Source: Candidatus Sumerlaeaceae bacterium (GTDB lineage Bacteria > Sumerlaeota > Sumerlaeia > Sumerlaeales > Sumerlaeaceae). From it: a stretch of 64,000 bases of DNA. The DNA lies in the NCBI GenBank assembly GCA_019695055.1, contig JAIBAT010000074.1:64001-128000 (forward strand), given 5' to 3'. Position numbers and translations under genes: made by a program. Below are positions 42,375-52,607 of the stretch, piece by piece. Each line of letters begins with the position of its first letter. Positions within the stretch are counted from its first letter, which is position 1. Below the pieces are notes generated by a model. That model searched no databases and was not told the origin of the DNA. It worked only from the letters and a program-made list of their open reading frames with translations.

Positions 42375-43406
42375 GTGAGCCGATATTTCAAATACTCGCT
42401 CTGGATGCACGGCAGCGTGCTCGTGCTGCTGCTGGTCTGGACATTCTTTACCCCGCGCCCGAAGGAGCAGCAGATCGAGCTGATCATCCTGCCCAAAGGC
42501 ACCAGCCTCGACGCCGTCCTCACCAAGGAAGTCGAAGAGGCCATGAAGAACCCCAGCATCGCCAAGGAAGCACCGGCAATCAAGGCGTCGCCAACACCCG
42601 AACCACCCAAACAGGATAAAACCGAGGACGAGGTCATACCCCCTGCCCCCGAGCCATCACCAACACCCATCAAGCTGGCCACCCCGACCCCGGTCATCAC
42701 CCCGGCGCCGACAGCCGAGCCCAACAACGTTGTTGAAGTCGCACCGAAAGGAACTCCCAAACCAACCGCCACACCAACACCAGCGCCAACAAAACCCCCG
42801 ACACCAAAGCCCAGCGTAACGCCGAAAGTCGCAAAGGCATCACCCACACCCAACGCAAAGAAAACGCCCAACGCGAACACTGGCCACGAAACCGCCAAAG
42901 CCACGCCGAAGTCGGCAAAGAAGACTCCAAAGCCGACGCCCATCGTGGTCGCCAGCGCCTACGAGATTAAGAACAACATCGATGGCGGCGCGCTGCCCGG
43001 CCAAACCCCGAGCAATGTAAAAGTGGGCGAGGCAAAACCCGGACAGGAAATAGGTGTTCCCGGAATCGCCGAGGGCGTCGAGGGCGCACCGCTACCCCTC
43101 GATCGTAACCAGAGCATGCTGTCCATGCTTTATACGACCCGCGCCCGCATGCGCATCCAGGCCAACTTCACAGTGCCGCCCGGAGTGAACGATCCAAACC
43201 TCACCTGTGTCGTGGAATGGGAAATCCTGACCGACGGCACCATTCGCAACGCCCGTGTCACGAAATCCACCGGCACCGCGCAATACGACTCGCTGGCTCT
43301 GGAGGCGATTCAAAAGACAACAAACCTTGGTCCGCTGCCCCCCGAGTTTCACAGCCGCCAGTCCATCTGGACGTCATTGACCTTTGTCTTTGCGGGGGAC
43401 CAGTAG
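42375..43406 (+). CDS. TonB/TolA-like periplasm-spanning protein
   Basis: The 343-residue protein has one N-terminal membrane helix (HGSVLVLLLVWTFF), a 170-residue linker of Pro/Thr/Lys repeats (PTPAPTKPPTPKPSVTPK) and a C-terminal TonB/TolA-like domain (CVVEWEILTDGTIRNARVTKSTGTAQ). The linker spans the periplasm. Whether it is the TonB or the TolA partner of the TolQ/TolR motor is unclear; no pal or tolB follows. GTG 42375 follows GCCGCCC, with no strong ribosome binding site. It ends 13 bases before asnB. Confidence 0.85.
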   Translation: MSRYFKYSLWMHGSVLVLLLVWTFFTPRPKEQQIELIILPKGTSLDAVLTKEVEEAMKNPSIAKEAPAIKASPTPEPPKQDKTEDEVIPPAPEPSPTPIKLATPTPVITPAPTAEPNNVVEVAPKGTPKPTATPTPAPTKPPTPKPSVTPKVAKASPTPNAKKTPNANTGHETAKATPKSAKKTPKPTPIVVASAYEIKNNIDGGALPGQTPSNVKVGEAKPGQEIGVPGIAEGVEGAPLPLDRNQSMLSMLYTTRARMRIQANFTVPPGVNDPNLTCVVEWEILTDGTIRNARVTKSTGTAQYDSLALEAIQKTTNLGPLPPEFHSRQSIWTSLTFVFAGDQ

Positions 43407-43419
43407 ACGCACACTTACC

Positions 43420-45360
43420 ATGTGCGGAATTGTCGGCAAAGTATACTCCAACCCCCAAATGCGCCCGGACTCGGCGGTCATCGAGCGCATGAAAACCGCT
43501 GTGGCGCCTCGCGGGCCCGACGACCACGGCACATGGATATCCGGTCCTGCTGCCTTCGGCGTGCATCGCCTGGCCATCCAGGACATCGCCGGTGGCCACC
43601 AGCCAATGGTGACACCAGATGGCCGCTTTGCCATCGCCTACAACGGCGAGGTATACAACCACCGGGAATTGCGCGAGCGGCTCTTGGGTCTTGGGTGCGA
43701 TTTCCGCACCCATTGCGACACGGAAGTCGTGCTGAACGGTTACCTTAAATGGGGCACCGATGTCGTTCGGCATTTACGAGGGATGTTTGCGTTTGCCGTC
43801 TACGATACGCGCGAACAAACACTTTTTCTGGCGCGGGACAGGGTCGGGGAAAAGCCGCTTTATTATGCGCGACTTAATCCTGGCACAGCAGGCGAATCCC
43901 TCGTTTTTGCGAGCACCCTGAAGGCCTTTCTCGCGGACCCGGATTTTCCGCGGGATTTGGATCCTCACGCGATCAACGGCTACCTGGCTTTTACATACGT
44001 TCCTCCGCCGGCCACGTTCTTTCGCGCGGCGCGCCACTTGCCGCCGGCGCACACGGCGCTCTGGAAGGGCGGCGACCTGCAGCCGGCACGCTATTGGCGC
44101 CTGGAGTACGAGCCAAAGACCAGTATAACATTCGACCGCGCAGTCGAGGAGACAATCGCCCACCTTGACGACGCGGTGAAGATTCAACTCACGAGTGATG
44201 TGCCCGTGGGGTGCTTTCTCAGTGCAGGAATAGACTCATCCATAGTCGCCGCGTTGGCGCGAAGGCATGTCACCGGAGAGTTTCACACATTCACGGCAAC
44301 ACTGCCCAGCAAGGAACCCGACGAGCGCGACGACGCACGAAAGCTCGCGGATCATCTGGGAAGCACGCATCACGAACTGGTCATCGATCCTGATCCAGCC
44401 GAGGCGCTGGGCTTGATTCCATGGGAAATGGGAGAGATCGTCGGCAATCCCACGGCGATTGCCTATCATTATCTTTACCGTTTCGCCGGCGATACTCTAA
44501 AGGCCATCCTTGGAGGCGATGGCGGGGACGAAGTCTTCCTCGGTTACCCTCGGCATCTCTGCCATTTGAAGAGTTCCGCGCTTCGAAGGCTTCCGTTTCC
44601 GTTGCGTCGGATCCTGGCTGCAACTTCCGGTGGGCTTGTGAAAGTCGCGCCCGATTTCATGGCGCTGCGTCGTTTCAACGCTCAGGCATTGCGCTCCATG
44701 GCCGACGATGTTTCCTGTCATGCAGAGTCGACGGTTCATATGCGGCCCGAGGTTCGGGCTGCCATGTTCGGGCGCCATGCGGTGTCCCTATTCGGTGGCA
44801 CAATGCCGCACCCGGAGGACCTCAAGCGCACCATAATGCTGGACGAGCCGGGAATGCCCGACAGCATTCTGGACAAATCGCTGCGCGTGGACGTGGAGAT
44901 GCTCCTGCCGAACTGGACCTTCGCAAAGTCCGACCGACTTGGCCTTGGTTGCGGCCTGGAGGTTCGCGCCCCGCTGTGCGATCCGCCGCTTATGGAATTT
45001 GCCGCGCGCCTGCCGGCGGATGTCAAATATTCTCGTGGGCAGCTCAAGGCGGTGCTTCGAGAGGCCGTCGGCCGGTTGCTTCCGCCCGGGGTGGCGGGAC
45101 GCCCGAAGATGGGATTCGGCCAACCGCACCGGCGGCTGGCCGCGCGAATCCTTCCCTTTGCGCGCGATCTCCTGCTGGATGCTCCGGCGCGCAACCGCCG
45201 GATATTCGACCAGACGGCCGTGGAGAAACTGGTCCGTGATTGCTCCGAGGGAAAACCGAGAGAGCTTGCCCTGTGGACAATCACGCTTTTCGAGGCGTGG
45301 TGCCACACATATCTGGACCGCGCAGACCCGCTGAGCGGGCCCCTTCAGTTTGGAGGATGA
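43420..45360 (+). CDS. asnB: Asparagine synthetase, glutamine-hydrolysing
   Basis: The 646-residue protein starts MCGIVGKV, so Cys2 would be the glutaminase nucleophile after Met removal; an upstream extension in frame is rejected for this reason. The N-terminal glutaminase domain has AIAYNGEVYNH, and the synthetase domain has LSAGIDSSIVAAL in the ATP pyrophosphatase loop. It makes asparagine from aspartate, glutamine and ATP, or in some lineages amidates a peptide or saccharide (asnB-like paralogues in surface polysaccharide loci). Context does not decide. It is close to the tol operon. Confidence 0.88.
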   Translation: MCGIVGKVYSNPQMRPDSAVIERMKTAVAPRGPDDHGTWISGPAAFGVHRLAIQDIAGGHQPMVTPDGRFAIAYNGEVYNHRELRERLLGLGCDFRTHCDTEVVLNGYLKWGTDVVRHLRGMFAFAVYDTREQTLFLARDRVGEKPLYYARLNPGTAGESLVFASTLKAFLADPDFPRDLDPHAINGYLAFTYVPPPATFFRAARHLPPAHTALWKGGDLQPARYWRLEYEPKTSITFDRAVEETIAHLDDAVKIQLTSDVPVGCFLSAGIDSSIVAALARRHVTGEFHTFTATLPSKEPDERDDARKLADHLGSTHHELVIDPDPAEALGLIPWEMGEIVGNPTAIAYHYLYRFAGDTLKAILGGDGGDEVFLGYPRHLCHLKSSALRRLPFPLRRILAATSGGLVKVAPDFMALRRFNAQALRSMADDVSCHAESTVHMRPEVRAAMFGRHAVSLFGGTMPHPEDLKRTIMLDEPGMPDSILDKSLRVDVEMLLPNWTFAKSDRLGLGCGLEVRAPLCDPPLMEFAARLPADVKYSRGQLKAVLREAVGRLLPPGVAGRPKMGFGQPHRRLAARILPFARDLLLDAPARNRRIFDQTAVEKLVRDCSEGKPRELALWTITLFEAWCHTYLDRADPLSGPLQFGG

Positions 45361-45415
45361 AGCCCATGGTTACGCGTTGCGCTTCGCAAACTCCGGTGGC
45401 CCGATACTCTGTATT

Positions 45416-46582
45416 ATGAGTACGACGCCTCCAACCAATTCTCCTGCCCCGCCCCAGCGCCTTGTTTCGCTCGACGCGTTTCGCGGTTTCACCATTGTGT
45501 CCATGCTGTGGGTGAACAACATGGGCACCGAGGAGGCGCGACTGCATCAGTTCGGCCACGCCGCCTGGGGTGAGTTTCCAACTTTCACCGACATGATCTT
45601 TCCGTGGTTCCTATTTATGATGGGCTGCGCGCTGCCCTATGCGCGCGCCTCGCGCCTGAATCGTGGGGTATCGCGCCGGGAGTTTTTCTTCGGCGTCTTG
45701 CGGCGCGCGTTTCTCTTGTTTGTGCTGGGGTGCATCATTGATTCCAGCGTCAGCAAACGCGTCGTCATCGGCATGGATGTGCTGCAATTGTTGGGGCTGT
45801 CGTTCCTCGTCGCGTCCTTCATCTACGAGCTGCCACGGGCTGCGCGATACACGGTAGCCGCGGTGTTTCTGGCAGCGTACTGGGCGCTGCTCCGATTTCT
45901 GCCGCTTCCGGATGCCGCGGCCGGGACATTCACCGAACAGGTGAATGCCATCAAGATCATCAACACGTCATTGTTGGCGCCCTGGGGCCTGAAGGGATTC
46001 CTGTCCATCGTCCCTGCGTCAGCATTGGTCATCATGGGAACGTGGGCCGGGGACCTGATGCGTGGTGATTTCACCCCGACGCAAAGAATACAGAGACTAA
46101 TCGTTTTTGGTGCGATCTTCACCGCCATCGGGTTGCTCTGGCACCTGAGCATCCCCATGAACAAGGCCTGCTGGACTCCCAGCTACATCGTTTACATGGC
46201 GGGTCTGGCGTGTTTCATGCTGGCACTGTTTTATGCGGTGATAGATGTGGCCGGATGGCGAAAATGGGCCTATGTATTTGTGGCCTTTGGCCTGAACCCG
46301 ATCACGGCCTATTTTGTCAGCATCATGGTTCGCATCCACACGGTGCAGGAATGGGCGAAACTTGGGGCTGACGGGAAGCCGCTGCTCAATGCCGATGGCA
46401 AGCCCGTCACGTTGTGGACGTCGGCGATCAATTGGTTTGTGGAGCAATTCACGGCGCTTGCCGGTGGCAACGCGCAGCTCGGGAAAGTTTGGGGCGGCTG
46501 GGCGTTTACGCTCAGCTACATTGCATTCTGGGGGCTCGTGATGGTGTGGATGCACCGGCGGAAGATTTACTGGCGGGTGTAA
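45416..46582 (+). CDS. DUF5009/HGSNAT-like membrane acyltransferase
   Basis: This 388-residue protein has about ten membrane helices and starts VSLDAFRGFTIVSMLWVNNMG, the RGxxxxxM(L) motif of HGSNAT-like acyltransferases (heparan-alpha-glucosaminide N-acetyltransferase, DUF5009). Such proteins acetylate a sugar on the far side of the membrane. A conserved FPWFLFMMG segment is present. ATG 45416 gives the full domain; the frame upstream overlaps the asnB stop. Substrate unknown. Confidence 0.82.
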   Translation: MSTTPPTNSPAPPQRLVSLDAFRGFTIVSMLWVNNMGTEEARLHQFGHAAWGEFPTFTDMIFPWFLFMMGCALPYARASRLNRGVSRREFFFGVLRRAFLLFVLGCIIDSSVSKRVVIGMDVLQLLGLSFLVASFIYELPRAARYTVAAVFLAAYWALLRFLPLPDAAAGTFTEQVNAIKIINTSLLAPWGLKGFLSIVPASALVIMGTWAGDLMRGDFTPTQRIQRLIVFGAIFTAIGLLWHLSIPMNKACWTPSYIVYMAGLACFMLALFYAVIDVAGWRKWAYVFVAFGLNPITAYFVSIMVRIHTVQEWAKLGADGKPLLNADGKPVTLWTSAINWFVEQFTALAGGNAQLGKVWGGWAFTLSYIAFWGLVMVWMHRRKIYWRV

Positions 46583-46601
46583 GCAGGGGTGTGTGGCGGG
46601 A

Positions 46602-46619
46602 TGCCTGGCGTTCCAGGCA
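46602..46619 (+). terminator. Hairpin after the acyltransferase gene
   Basis: TGCCTGG-CGTT-CCAGGCA is a perfect 7-bp stem 19 bases after the stop. It lacks a T tract, so a rho-independent role is uncertain. Confidence 0.35.
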
Positions 46620-46711
46620 AACGAGTTGCAACATTCCTGCAATTTTCTTGAAAAACGCCCATTTCCGATGGAGTCGTGCGGGAGCGGTTGTGCAAACTCC
46701 ACGAGGAATAG

Positions 46712-48895
46712 GTGACTATGGCGCGTCAGAGGGAATCCCGGAGTTCAGGGTTGAAGAAGTGGCTGTTCCTGTTGGCGATTGCTGGCGTGTGTGCAGTCGC
46801 CTACGAACTTTGGATTAAGCCAAGCTCGCTGGAGGAACGAGGCTCATCCCAGGAACCAGTTGCCACGAGGAAGGCATCTGCGAGATCAACACCGGCGCCG
46901 TCACTGCATGATCCGCCGGTTTACACCGTCCTGCGCGATGAAGATCGATTCCCGCTGCCGCCGGAGGTTCGCCCCTTGGAATTGGCACCCGAGCCGGACC
47001 TGTTGACCTCGGGGCCGGTGGTGTTTCTGGCGCCATTCCTGAATTTGAAGGGCGACCGACAAACGAGTGCATCCGTTGCGTTTCGCAAGCTGATGCGTTG
47101 GGGGCTGTTGGGGAATGGATCCGGGCCGCGGGCCATCAACCTGATCGGAGACAACATTGTGTTGAATGTCTTTGGTCGGGAGGGAGTTCCGGACCTTATT
47201 GCCCATGTGCGGTCGCGGGACGCCTATGTTGCCGAGGCGGCGCTGGTGGGATCTGGCTATTACGTGGATGCCCGCGTGGATGAGGCTGGAAATGGAACCG
47301 GATTAACCGTGGAGTTGTACCTTGCTGATCTTGTCACAAGTCGGGTGCAGGGTTGGAGGGGGAGTGGCAGGCCGGAAGAAATTGCAACGTTGTTGCGGGA
47401 TGCCATTGGTCAGGTGGCGGGATTCTGCAATATTCCCGGTCCGCGGGCGGAATCGATGCTGGCGGACAAGCCGGGATTCGCCACTTGGAAATGGGTTTAC
47501 GACGACAAGGCAACAACAGAGTCGCTGGACGCCATGTTGGAGATGGACCCAAACTCGCGGGCGCTTTATGGCTTGGGCGCCGCGGCATTCACTAAGCCGG
47601 AGATTGTAAACCGCTATGCCAATGCGGGACTCAGCAAGTGGCCTGACGATTGGCGGCTGTTGTTTGCCAAGGCAAGGGGATTGCGGGAAGGCAATCGCCC
47701 TTACGGGGCGCTGGTTCTCACTGGCGAACTGCTGCGTCAACAACCACTCAATTTTGAATTGTTGGAGCACTACCCCTGGATGCTGCGGAGCTTTTTTGTC
47801 ACGTCAAGTGACGCAAAGAAGACGCCCGCAGCTTACCTGGTGGCCGATCAAATGTATCGGCGCGTGCTGGAGCTTGCACCGAGGAATTGGTACCTGCGAA
47901 TGCGACACGCCCGATTGCTGAATTCACTGTCGTGGTACGTTCGGGGTGGCTCGACGGTGGACAAGATCCCGGAGGAGTTCCTCGAAGAGGCGGCGAAATA
48001 TAACTATTATTCGACGCGGCAAATGGACGAAGTGCTGGCCGACCAGGATCATTGCCCATCGGTCTACTCCAATATCTTGGAGTTTTACCACGCCGCCGGG
48101 GAGAACGACCTTCAAACGCAAAGGAACATCGTTGAGCGGATTCATGCCATTGACCCCGGAAACGTTTCCGCGGAACTAACGGTGGCTTTCTCTCACAGCG
48201 TGGGGTGGGACAATCCGAAGAATTTCCTGCCGCTGGTGACGGAATCAGCGAAACGACACTGGAACAGGCCCTACGCCCTGAATCAAATCAGTGATACGAT
48301 CCACACCGATCTTATGCGCCTGGTCGGGTTCAAAGTGGCAACGGAGGCGCAGGTCTATGCCCCAAATCCCGAATCCAAGCTTTACGTGGCCGTCACAGAG
48401 AGGGCCATTGAGGGGGGGCAGGTGCCGATGGACTATCAGGCGGAGACTCTTCGCAAGATTTACCAGGCTGCGGGGGAGGAGGCAAAGATCATGGCGCTTG
48501 TCCGATCAGGAAAGGTGCCGTGTTTCGCACTCAAGGTGGCCGGGGCGAAGTATGAAGAGGGTCAATATGAGGCCGCACTGGAGTGCGGAAAGATTGCATC
48601 AAGAAGCGAAATGGATATCAACCAGGAGGAGCTGGCCCTTTGGTACCAGGCGCGCGCACTGGCCGGCCTGAAACGTTTTGACGAGGGAATGGAGGTTTCG
48701 CGCGAGGGGCTGCGGGGATGGCCCACCAAGGGAACCTTCTACTACACCTATGCATTGAATGAATACGGAAAAGGAAGCGATATTCAGCACGCATTCCAAT
48801 TTGCCGAAAAGGCCTGGCGTGAGTCCCCGAACTACGACGTATATATCAAGCTCTACAAGGAGATTGGGGCCCGTCTGGGCAGGAAGGTCCCGTAA
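46712..48895 (+). CDS. Membrane-anchored protein with TolB-like and TPR-like regions
   Basis: The 727-residue protein has a membrane anchor (KKWLFLLAIAGVCAVAYEL) and a periplasmic region. Residues ~90-250 (VFLAPFLNLKGDRQTS, then GSGYYVDARVDEAGNGTG) resemble TolB-like domains found with signalling and transport proteins. The rest contains TPR-like helical pairs, without strong consensus. Function is unknown. The start may be GTG 46712 or ATG 46718. It is separate from neighbours. Confidence 0.65.
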   Translation: MTMARQRESRSSGLKKWLFLLAIAGVCAVAYELWIKPSSLEERGSSQEPVATRKASARSTPAPSLHDPPVYTVLRDEDRFPLPPEVRPLELAPEPDLLTSGPVVFLAPFLNLKGDRQTSASVAFRKLMRWGLLGNGSGPRAINLIGDNIVLNVFGREGVPDLIAHVRSRDAYVAEAALVGSGYYVDARVDEAGNGTGLTVELYLADLVTSRVQGWRGSGRPEEIATLLRDAIGQVAGFCNIPGPRAESMLADKPGFATWKWVYDDKATTESLDAMLEMDPNSRALYGLGAAAFTKPEIVNRYANAGLSKWPDDWRLLFAKARGLREGNRPYGALVLTGELLRQQPLNFELLEHYPWMLRSFFVTSSDAKKTPAAYLVADQMYRRVLELAPRNWYLRMRHARLLNSLSWYVRGGSTVDKIPEEFLEEAAKYNYYSTRQMDEVLADQDHCPSVYSNILEFYHAAGENDLQTQRNIVERIHAIDPGNVSAELTVAFSHSVGWDNPKNFLPLVTESAKRHWNRPYALNQISDTIHTDLMRLVGFKVATEAQVYAPNPESKLYVAVTERAIEGGQVPMDYQAETLRKIYQAAGEEAKIMALVRSGKVPCFALKVAGAKYEEGQYEAALECGKIASRSEMDINQEELALWYQARALAGLKRFDEGMEVSREGLRGWPTKGTFYYTYALNEYGKGSDIQHAFQFAEKAWRESPNYDVYIKLYKEIGARLGRKVP

Positions 48896-49091
48896 GCGCA
48901 AACGGGTTTGCAGCAATAGCCCCTTAATGCTCCATTTGGTACAGTTGACAAGATGGGCGCGACGCGTAACCCTTATAAAATCAGAGAGATGAGGCCGTGG
49001 CTGCTGCCGGTCCGGAAATTGCCCCTTTGGGCGGTTTTCAGCTCTCAAGTGGCGCTTTGGGAACACTACGGACAGCATGGGATGGCTGACC

Positions 49092-51044
49092 ATGACGAGA
49101 TTTGCGATCGGGATTTATGGGGCGTTGGTGGTGGCGGTTGCCGCGCCCGGCTTTGCCCAGGGGTGGTTCGCGAATGGGCAATCGGCGACGCTGATGCTCT
49201 CGGGTGCGGGGTTCAACAATACCGGCGGGGCGCTGACGTTCAATCACCCGACGGGCGTGGCAAGCGATGGGACGCATTTCCTGTTGTGCGACCGCTTCAA
49301 CAATCGCGTGTTGATATGGAACTCGCTGCCGACGGCATGGAACTCGGCGCCATCGCTGGCGCTGGGGCAGCCGGGCCTGACGACGAACGATCCGGGTACT
49401 GGAAAGGGGCAGTTGAACTGGCCGGGGAACGTCTCGGTGTCATCCGGCGGCGTGGTCGCCGTGGCGGACACGGAGAACGATCGCATACTCTTGTGGAAGA
49501 CTTTCCCAACATCGAATGGGCAGGCTGCGGACATCTCCCTGTACCTGCCGGGCTATACCCAGCCGGGGAAAAACCGACTGGAGTGGCCGTGGGGTGTATG
49601 GACTGACGGCACCCGGCTGGCGGCGGTGGCGACGCAGGGCTCGACACTTCTCTTCTGGAACACGCTCCCCACGACGGACAATCAGACGCCGGACTACCGG
49701 ATCAGCCTAAGCACCTTCGGCACCCCGCGAAACATCTCCACAGATGGATCCACGTACTTCTTTGTGGGAGACCACAACTCCAAGGTATTGGGGGATGGAC
49801 CCGGAACCTTCTTTTGGAACAGTTACCCGACAACGACGGATCAGCCCTACGAGTTCTTTTTCAACGAGTGGCTGAAGGGAACGAAGACGCCGGAGGGAAA
49901 ACTGGTGGCGGGCGGGTTGCAGAACATCTACGTTTGGAATACGATGCCCACGTCGGCGGCCGATCTTCCGAGTTACTCGATGGTGAACAGCTATTACAAG
50001 AATGGCGACGGACCGGATGTGGTGTGCGCGGGAGGCAGGGTTTACGTTAACAACTACAACGGGAATAACGTCCATGTGTATTCCGGCACACCGTCGTCGG
50101 CGACCGATCAACCGGCGTTTGCCCTTGGGAGTGCGTCGGTGTCGGCAAACACGCTGGACCAGATAAACTACATTCAAAACCCGGTGCTTGCGACGGACGG
50201 AACGCGGTTGTTGGCGACGTCGGACTTTGACCGCGCGTTGTGGATTTGGAAAACAATGCCATCGCAAAGCGGCACCGCACCGGATGTGCGCATGTCTCTG
50301 CAAACGAATGATCTGTCGCCATGGGACAATGCGCTGTACAATGGCACACTGGTGCTGGCGGGAAAGCGGTCGGTGGGAATCTGGAATTCTCTTCCGTTGA
50401 ACGGCGAGGCGCCGACGCGGGTGCTGCGGGACCAGATCGGGAGTGCGGTGTTTTCGGAGCTGAAGGGCGCCGCCCTGGATGGGCAGTTTATGTACCTGGC
50501 GGACCGGCCTTCCACGATTTATGTTTGGAACGGGATTCCAACCACGGCCTCGGAGAATCCGGTGCGGACCATCACCCTGCCGACGTCGCAGGTAAACCAC
50601 CTGCACAGCGACGGCACATACCTGTGCGCGGCGATGCAGGGAAATCCCCCCACGGTTTACATCTATCGGGTGGCGGACATTGCGGCGCAGGCTAATCCGC
50701 AGCCGTGGAAGACGATTGCGTCGGACCCGGCGCTGCGGCTGAACCTGCCCTCGGAGGCGATCACGTTTAACGGATCGCTGGCCATCGCAAACACGAGCAA
50801 CAATTCAGTGCTGATGTGGAAAAATATTGCAGATGCTCCTGACCCCACGAAATGCACGGTGCTGGGCCAGAGTTCGGTCTCGGGGATTGACCCAGCCATT
50901 GGCCAGAACCGGTTGTTCATGCCGTCATCCATGGCGGCGGATTCCACGGGGTTGTGGGTGGGCGAGTTGAAGTTCAGCAGCCGCATCCTGCGGTTTGCGA
51001 GCGACCAGACGAGCGCCGTGCGCGAGTGGGGAAGATTCCGGTGA
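49092..51044 (+). CDS. Exported NHL/beta-propeller-like protein
   Basis: The 650-residue protein has a signal peptide (GALVVAVAAPGFAQG) and about ten repeats with the pattern VLIWNSLPTxxNxxPSLALG and TDGTHFLLCDRFNNR, related to NHL/beta-propeller repeats. The W-N-x-x-P-T element recurs at roughly 50-60-residue intervals. No enzyme motif is visible; such proteins are usually extracellular binding platforms. I chose ATG 49092 because it begins the signal peptide; an earlier in-frame ATG at 49077 adds five residues. Confidence 0.75.
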   Translation: MTRFAIGIYGALVVAVAAPGFAQGWFANGQSATLMLSGAGFNNTGGALTFNHPTGVASDGTHFLLCDRFNNRVLIWNSLPTAWNSAPSLALGQPGLTTNDPGTGKGQLNWPGNVSVSSGGVVAVADTENDRILLWKTFPTSNGQAADISLYLPGYTQPGKNRLEWPWGVWTDGTRLAAVATQGSTLLFWNTLPTTDNQTPDYRISLSTFGTPRNISTDGSTYFFVGDHNSKVLGDGPGTFFWNSYPTTTDQPYEFFFNEWLKGTKTPEGKLVAGGLQNIYVWNTMPTSAADLPSYSMVNSYYKNGDGPDVVCAGGRVYVNNYNGNNVHVYSGTPSSATDQPAFALGSASVSANTLDQINYIQNPVLATDGTRLLATSDFDRALWIWKTMPSQSGTAPDVRMSLQTNDLSPWDNALYNGTLVLAGKRSVGIWNSLPLNGEAPTRVLRDQIGSAVFSELKGAALDGQFMYLADRPSTIYVWNGIPTTASENPVRTITLPTSQVNHLHSDGTYLCAAMQGNPPTVYIYRVADIAAQANPQPWKTIASDPALRLNLPSEAITFNGSLAIANTSNNSVLMWKNIADAPDPTKCTVLGQSSVSGIDPAIGQNRLFMPSSMAADSTGLWVGELKFSSRILRFASDQTSAVREWGRFR

Positions 51045-51059
51045 TCAGGTGGGAACGAT

Positions 51060-52403
51060 TCAGTCCTTCTCCCCATCCTTCAGCATTCGCGCGACATGTT
51101 CCTCTGGGCTGCATTTGTCCCATGGCTCAAAATCGCTGTAGGTGTCCTCGACCGAATAGTGAAGTTCACCATCGCGCGGAATGGGGCCAACGATTCCCGC
51201 CAACCATTCCCTGGGCTTCTTCCGGTCGGTAAAGCGATAGACATAATAGTCCTCGCGGTTCCTGCGGCTTTTTTCCGGGGTGGGCACGATCGCCATGAGT
51301 TCGAGTTTCCCCGGTGGCTCCCCGAGTTCGGTAGGATAGACAAGCCATTCAAACATATCGGCCTCGGAAAGAGCCGCCTGGGTCCAGTAAGGCTTCGGAA
51401 ATTCGGAAAGCATTTCCTTCTCGGCGAGCAGCCCATACAGCCTGTTCCGGGTTTCCGGATGGGCCGCAACAGAAAGTAGAACCGCCGGGTCCACCTTCTC
51501 ACCGAGGCGCAGGAAGGAACGCACTGCGTAGTATTGAAGTAGCGGATCCGTGAACTTTGTGGCCCGGCGAAGGAAGTTGCGGGACTGGGTTGTGGGAAAA
51601 GCCGGAAGAAGGTCAAGCCACAGGCCGCCATAATCCCGGTCTACGGAATAGGAGTCGCTGTACATCCAGCGCCCCGTGGTGGTCTGCTGCTGGCGGGACA
51701 GGCGCTTCTCAAGTTTCGCGTACAGGGCCAGCGTGGAGGTGGTGGCCGGGGCAACGGTTTCCTCCGACAGCCAGCCTGCATCATGGAAAATCCACAGGAG
51801 GCGGCAAATGGAGAACTGGGGCGGATCGCTGTCCACAAACTCAAGCAGGGAAGGAAAAAGGACACTGGAGACCTCGGACGGATCCGGAGACTCCGCAAAC
51901 TCCTGAAGAATCAGGCTGGCGGGCAGCCGCGGTCGCTGTTCGCGCAATATATTAAGAACTGCCTCGGCGGCAGCCTTTGTTCCGATGGCACCGAGTAAGG
52001 CGAAGGCATAGCGTGCCTGATTCGCGTCCTTTCGGGGAAATTGCGCCTCAATGACAGGAATGAATCTCTCCGAGGGCTGGCGCTTGAGAGCAGAGAAGAT
52101 ATACACATAAGGCTGCAGGTGGACCCTGGTTCCCACCTGATTGGGGCGCAACGCGGCGAGCAGAAGTTTCTGGGAATCCTCCGGCCCGAAGCCGATCCGT
52201 GCGATGGTGTCGAGTTCAGCGTTGGCAACTTTTCGAACTTCCACGTCATTCGAAAATAGCTCTTCAATCAAGGCATCGGACACACCCATGGTGGGCGAGG
52301 GCAGGCTTATGGGAGGTTGAACAGGCACGGCCGTGTTCGCAGCGCACATTAGTCCAACAACACAGAGTATCCGCCAAACGGGGGAGAGTCTATTCAACAG
52401 CAT
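51060..52403 (-). CDS. Exported HEAT-like helical repeat protein of unknown function
   Basis: The 447-residue protein has a signal peptide (ILCVVGLMCAANTAVPVQ) and alpha-helical HEAT-like repeats in the first half (DVEVRKVANAELDTIARIGF; ALLGAIGTKAAAEAVLNIL). The second half is not recognised. The start at 52403 (MLLNRLSP) gives a clear signal peptide; the frame upstream has no signal. It is convergent with the beta-propeller gene and divergent from modA. Confidence 0.65.
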   Translation of the reverse strand: MLLNRLSPVWRILCVVGLMCAANTAVPVQPPISLPSPTMGVSDALIEELFSNDVEVRKVANAELDTIARIGFGPEDSQKLLLAALRPNQVGTRVHLQPYVYIFSALKRQPSERFIPVIEAQFPRKDANQARYAFALLGAIGTKAAAEAVLNILREQRPRLPASLILQEFAESPDPSEVSSVLFPSLLEFVDSDPPQFSICRLLWIFHDAGWLSEETVAPATTSTLALYAKLEKRLSRQQQTTTGRWMYSDSYSVDRDYGGLWLDLLPAFPTTQSRNFLRRATKFTDPLLQYYAVRSFLRLGEKVDPAVLLSVAAHPETRNRLYGLLAEKEMLSEFPKPYWTQAALSEADMFEWLVYPTELGEPPGKLELMAIVPTPEKSRRNREDYYVYRFTDRKKPREWLAGIVGPIPRDGELHYSVEDTYSDFEPWDKCSPEEHVARMLKDGEKD

Positions 52404-52607
52404 GACGGATACTTGAGTCCGGGAAACCGGGCTTTCAAGGGTGCAAAGTTGTGCCCGGAAGGATTGCGGAAGGATTTGACGTTGTGGGTTAATTCCTGCG
52501 GATGCTGCCAAAGCGAATCGGTCGTGGATATCTCACGATCAAGAAACGCCATAATCAGTCGCAGATGGATTATCGGCAATGAATCCGAAGGAGGGTATGC
52601 AGATCTG

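Noticed and set aside
44421..45239. Second frame inside asnB
   Set aside because: Arg-rich shadow of the synthetase domain.
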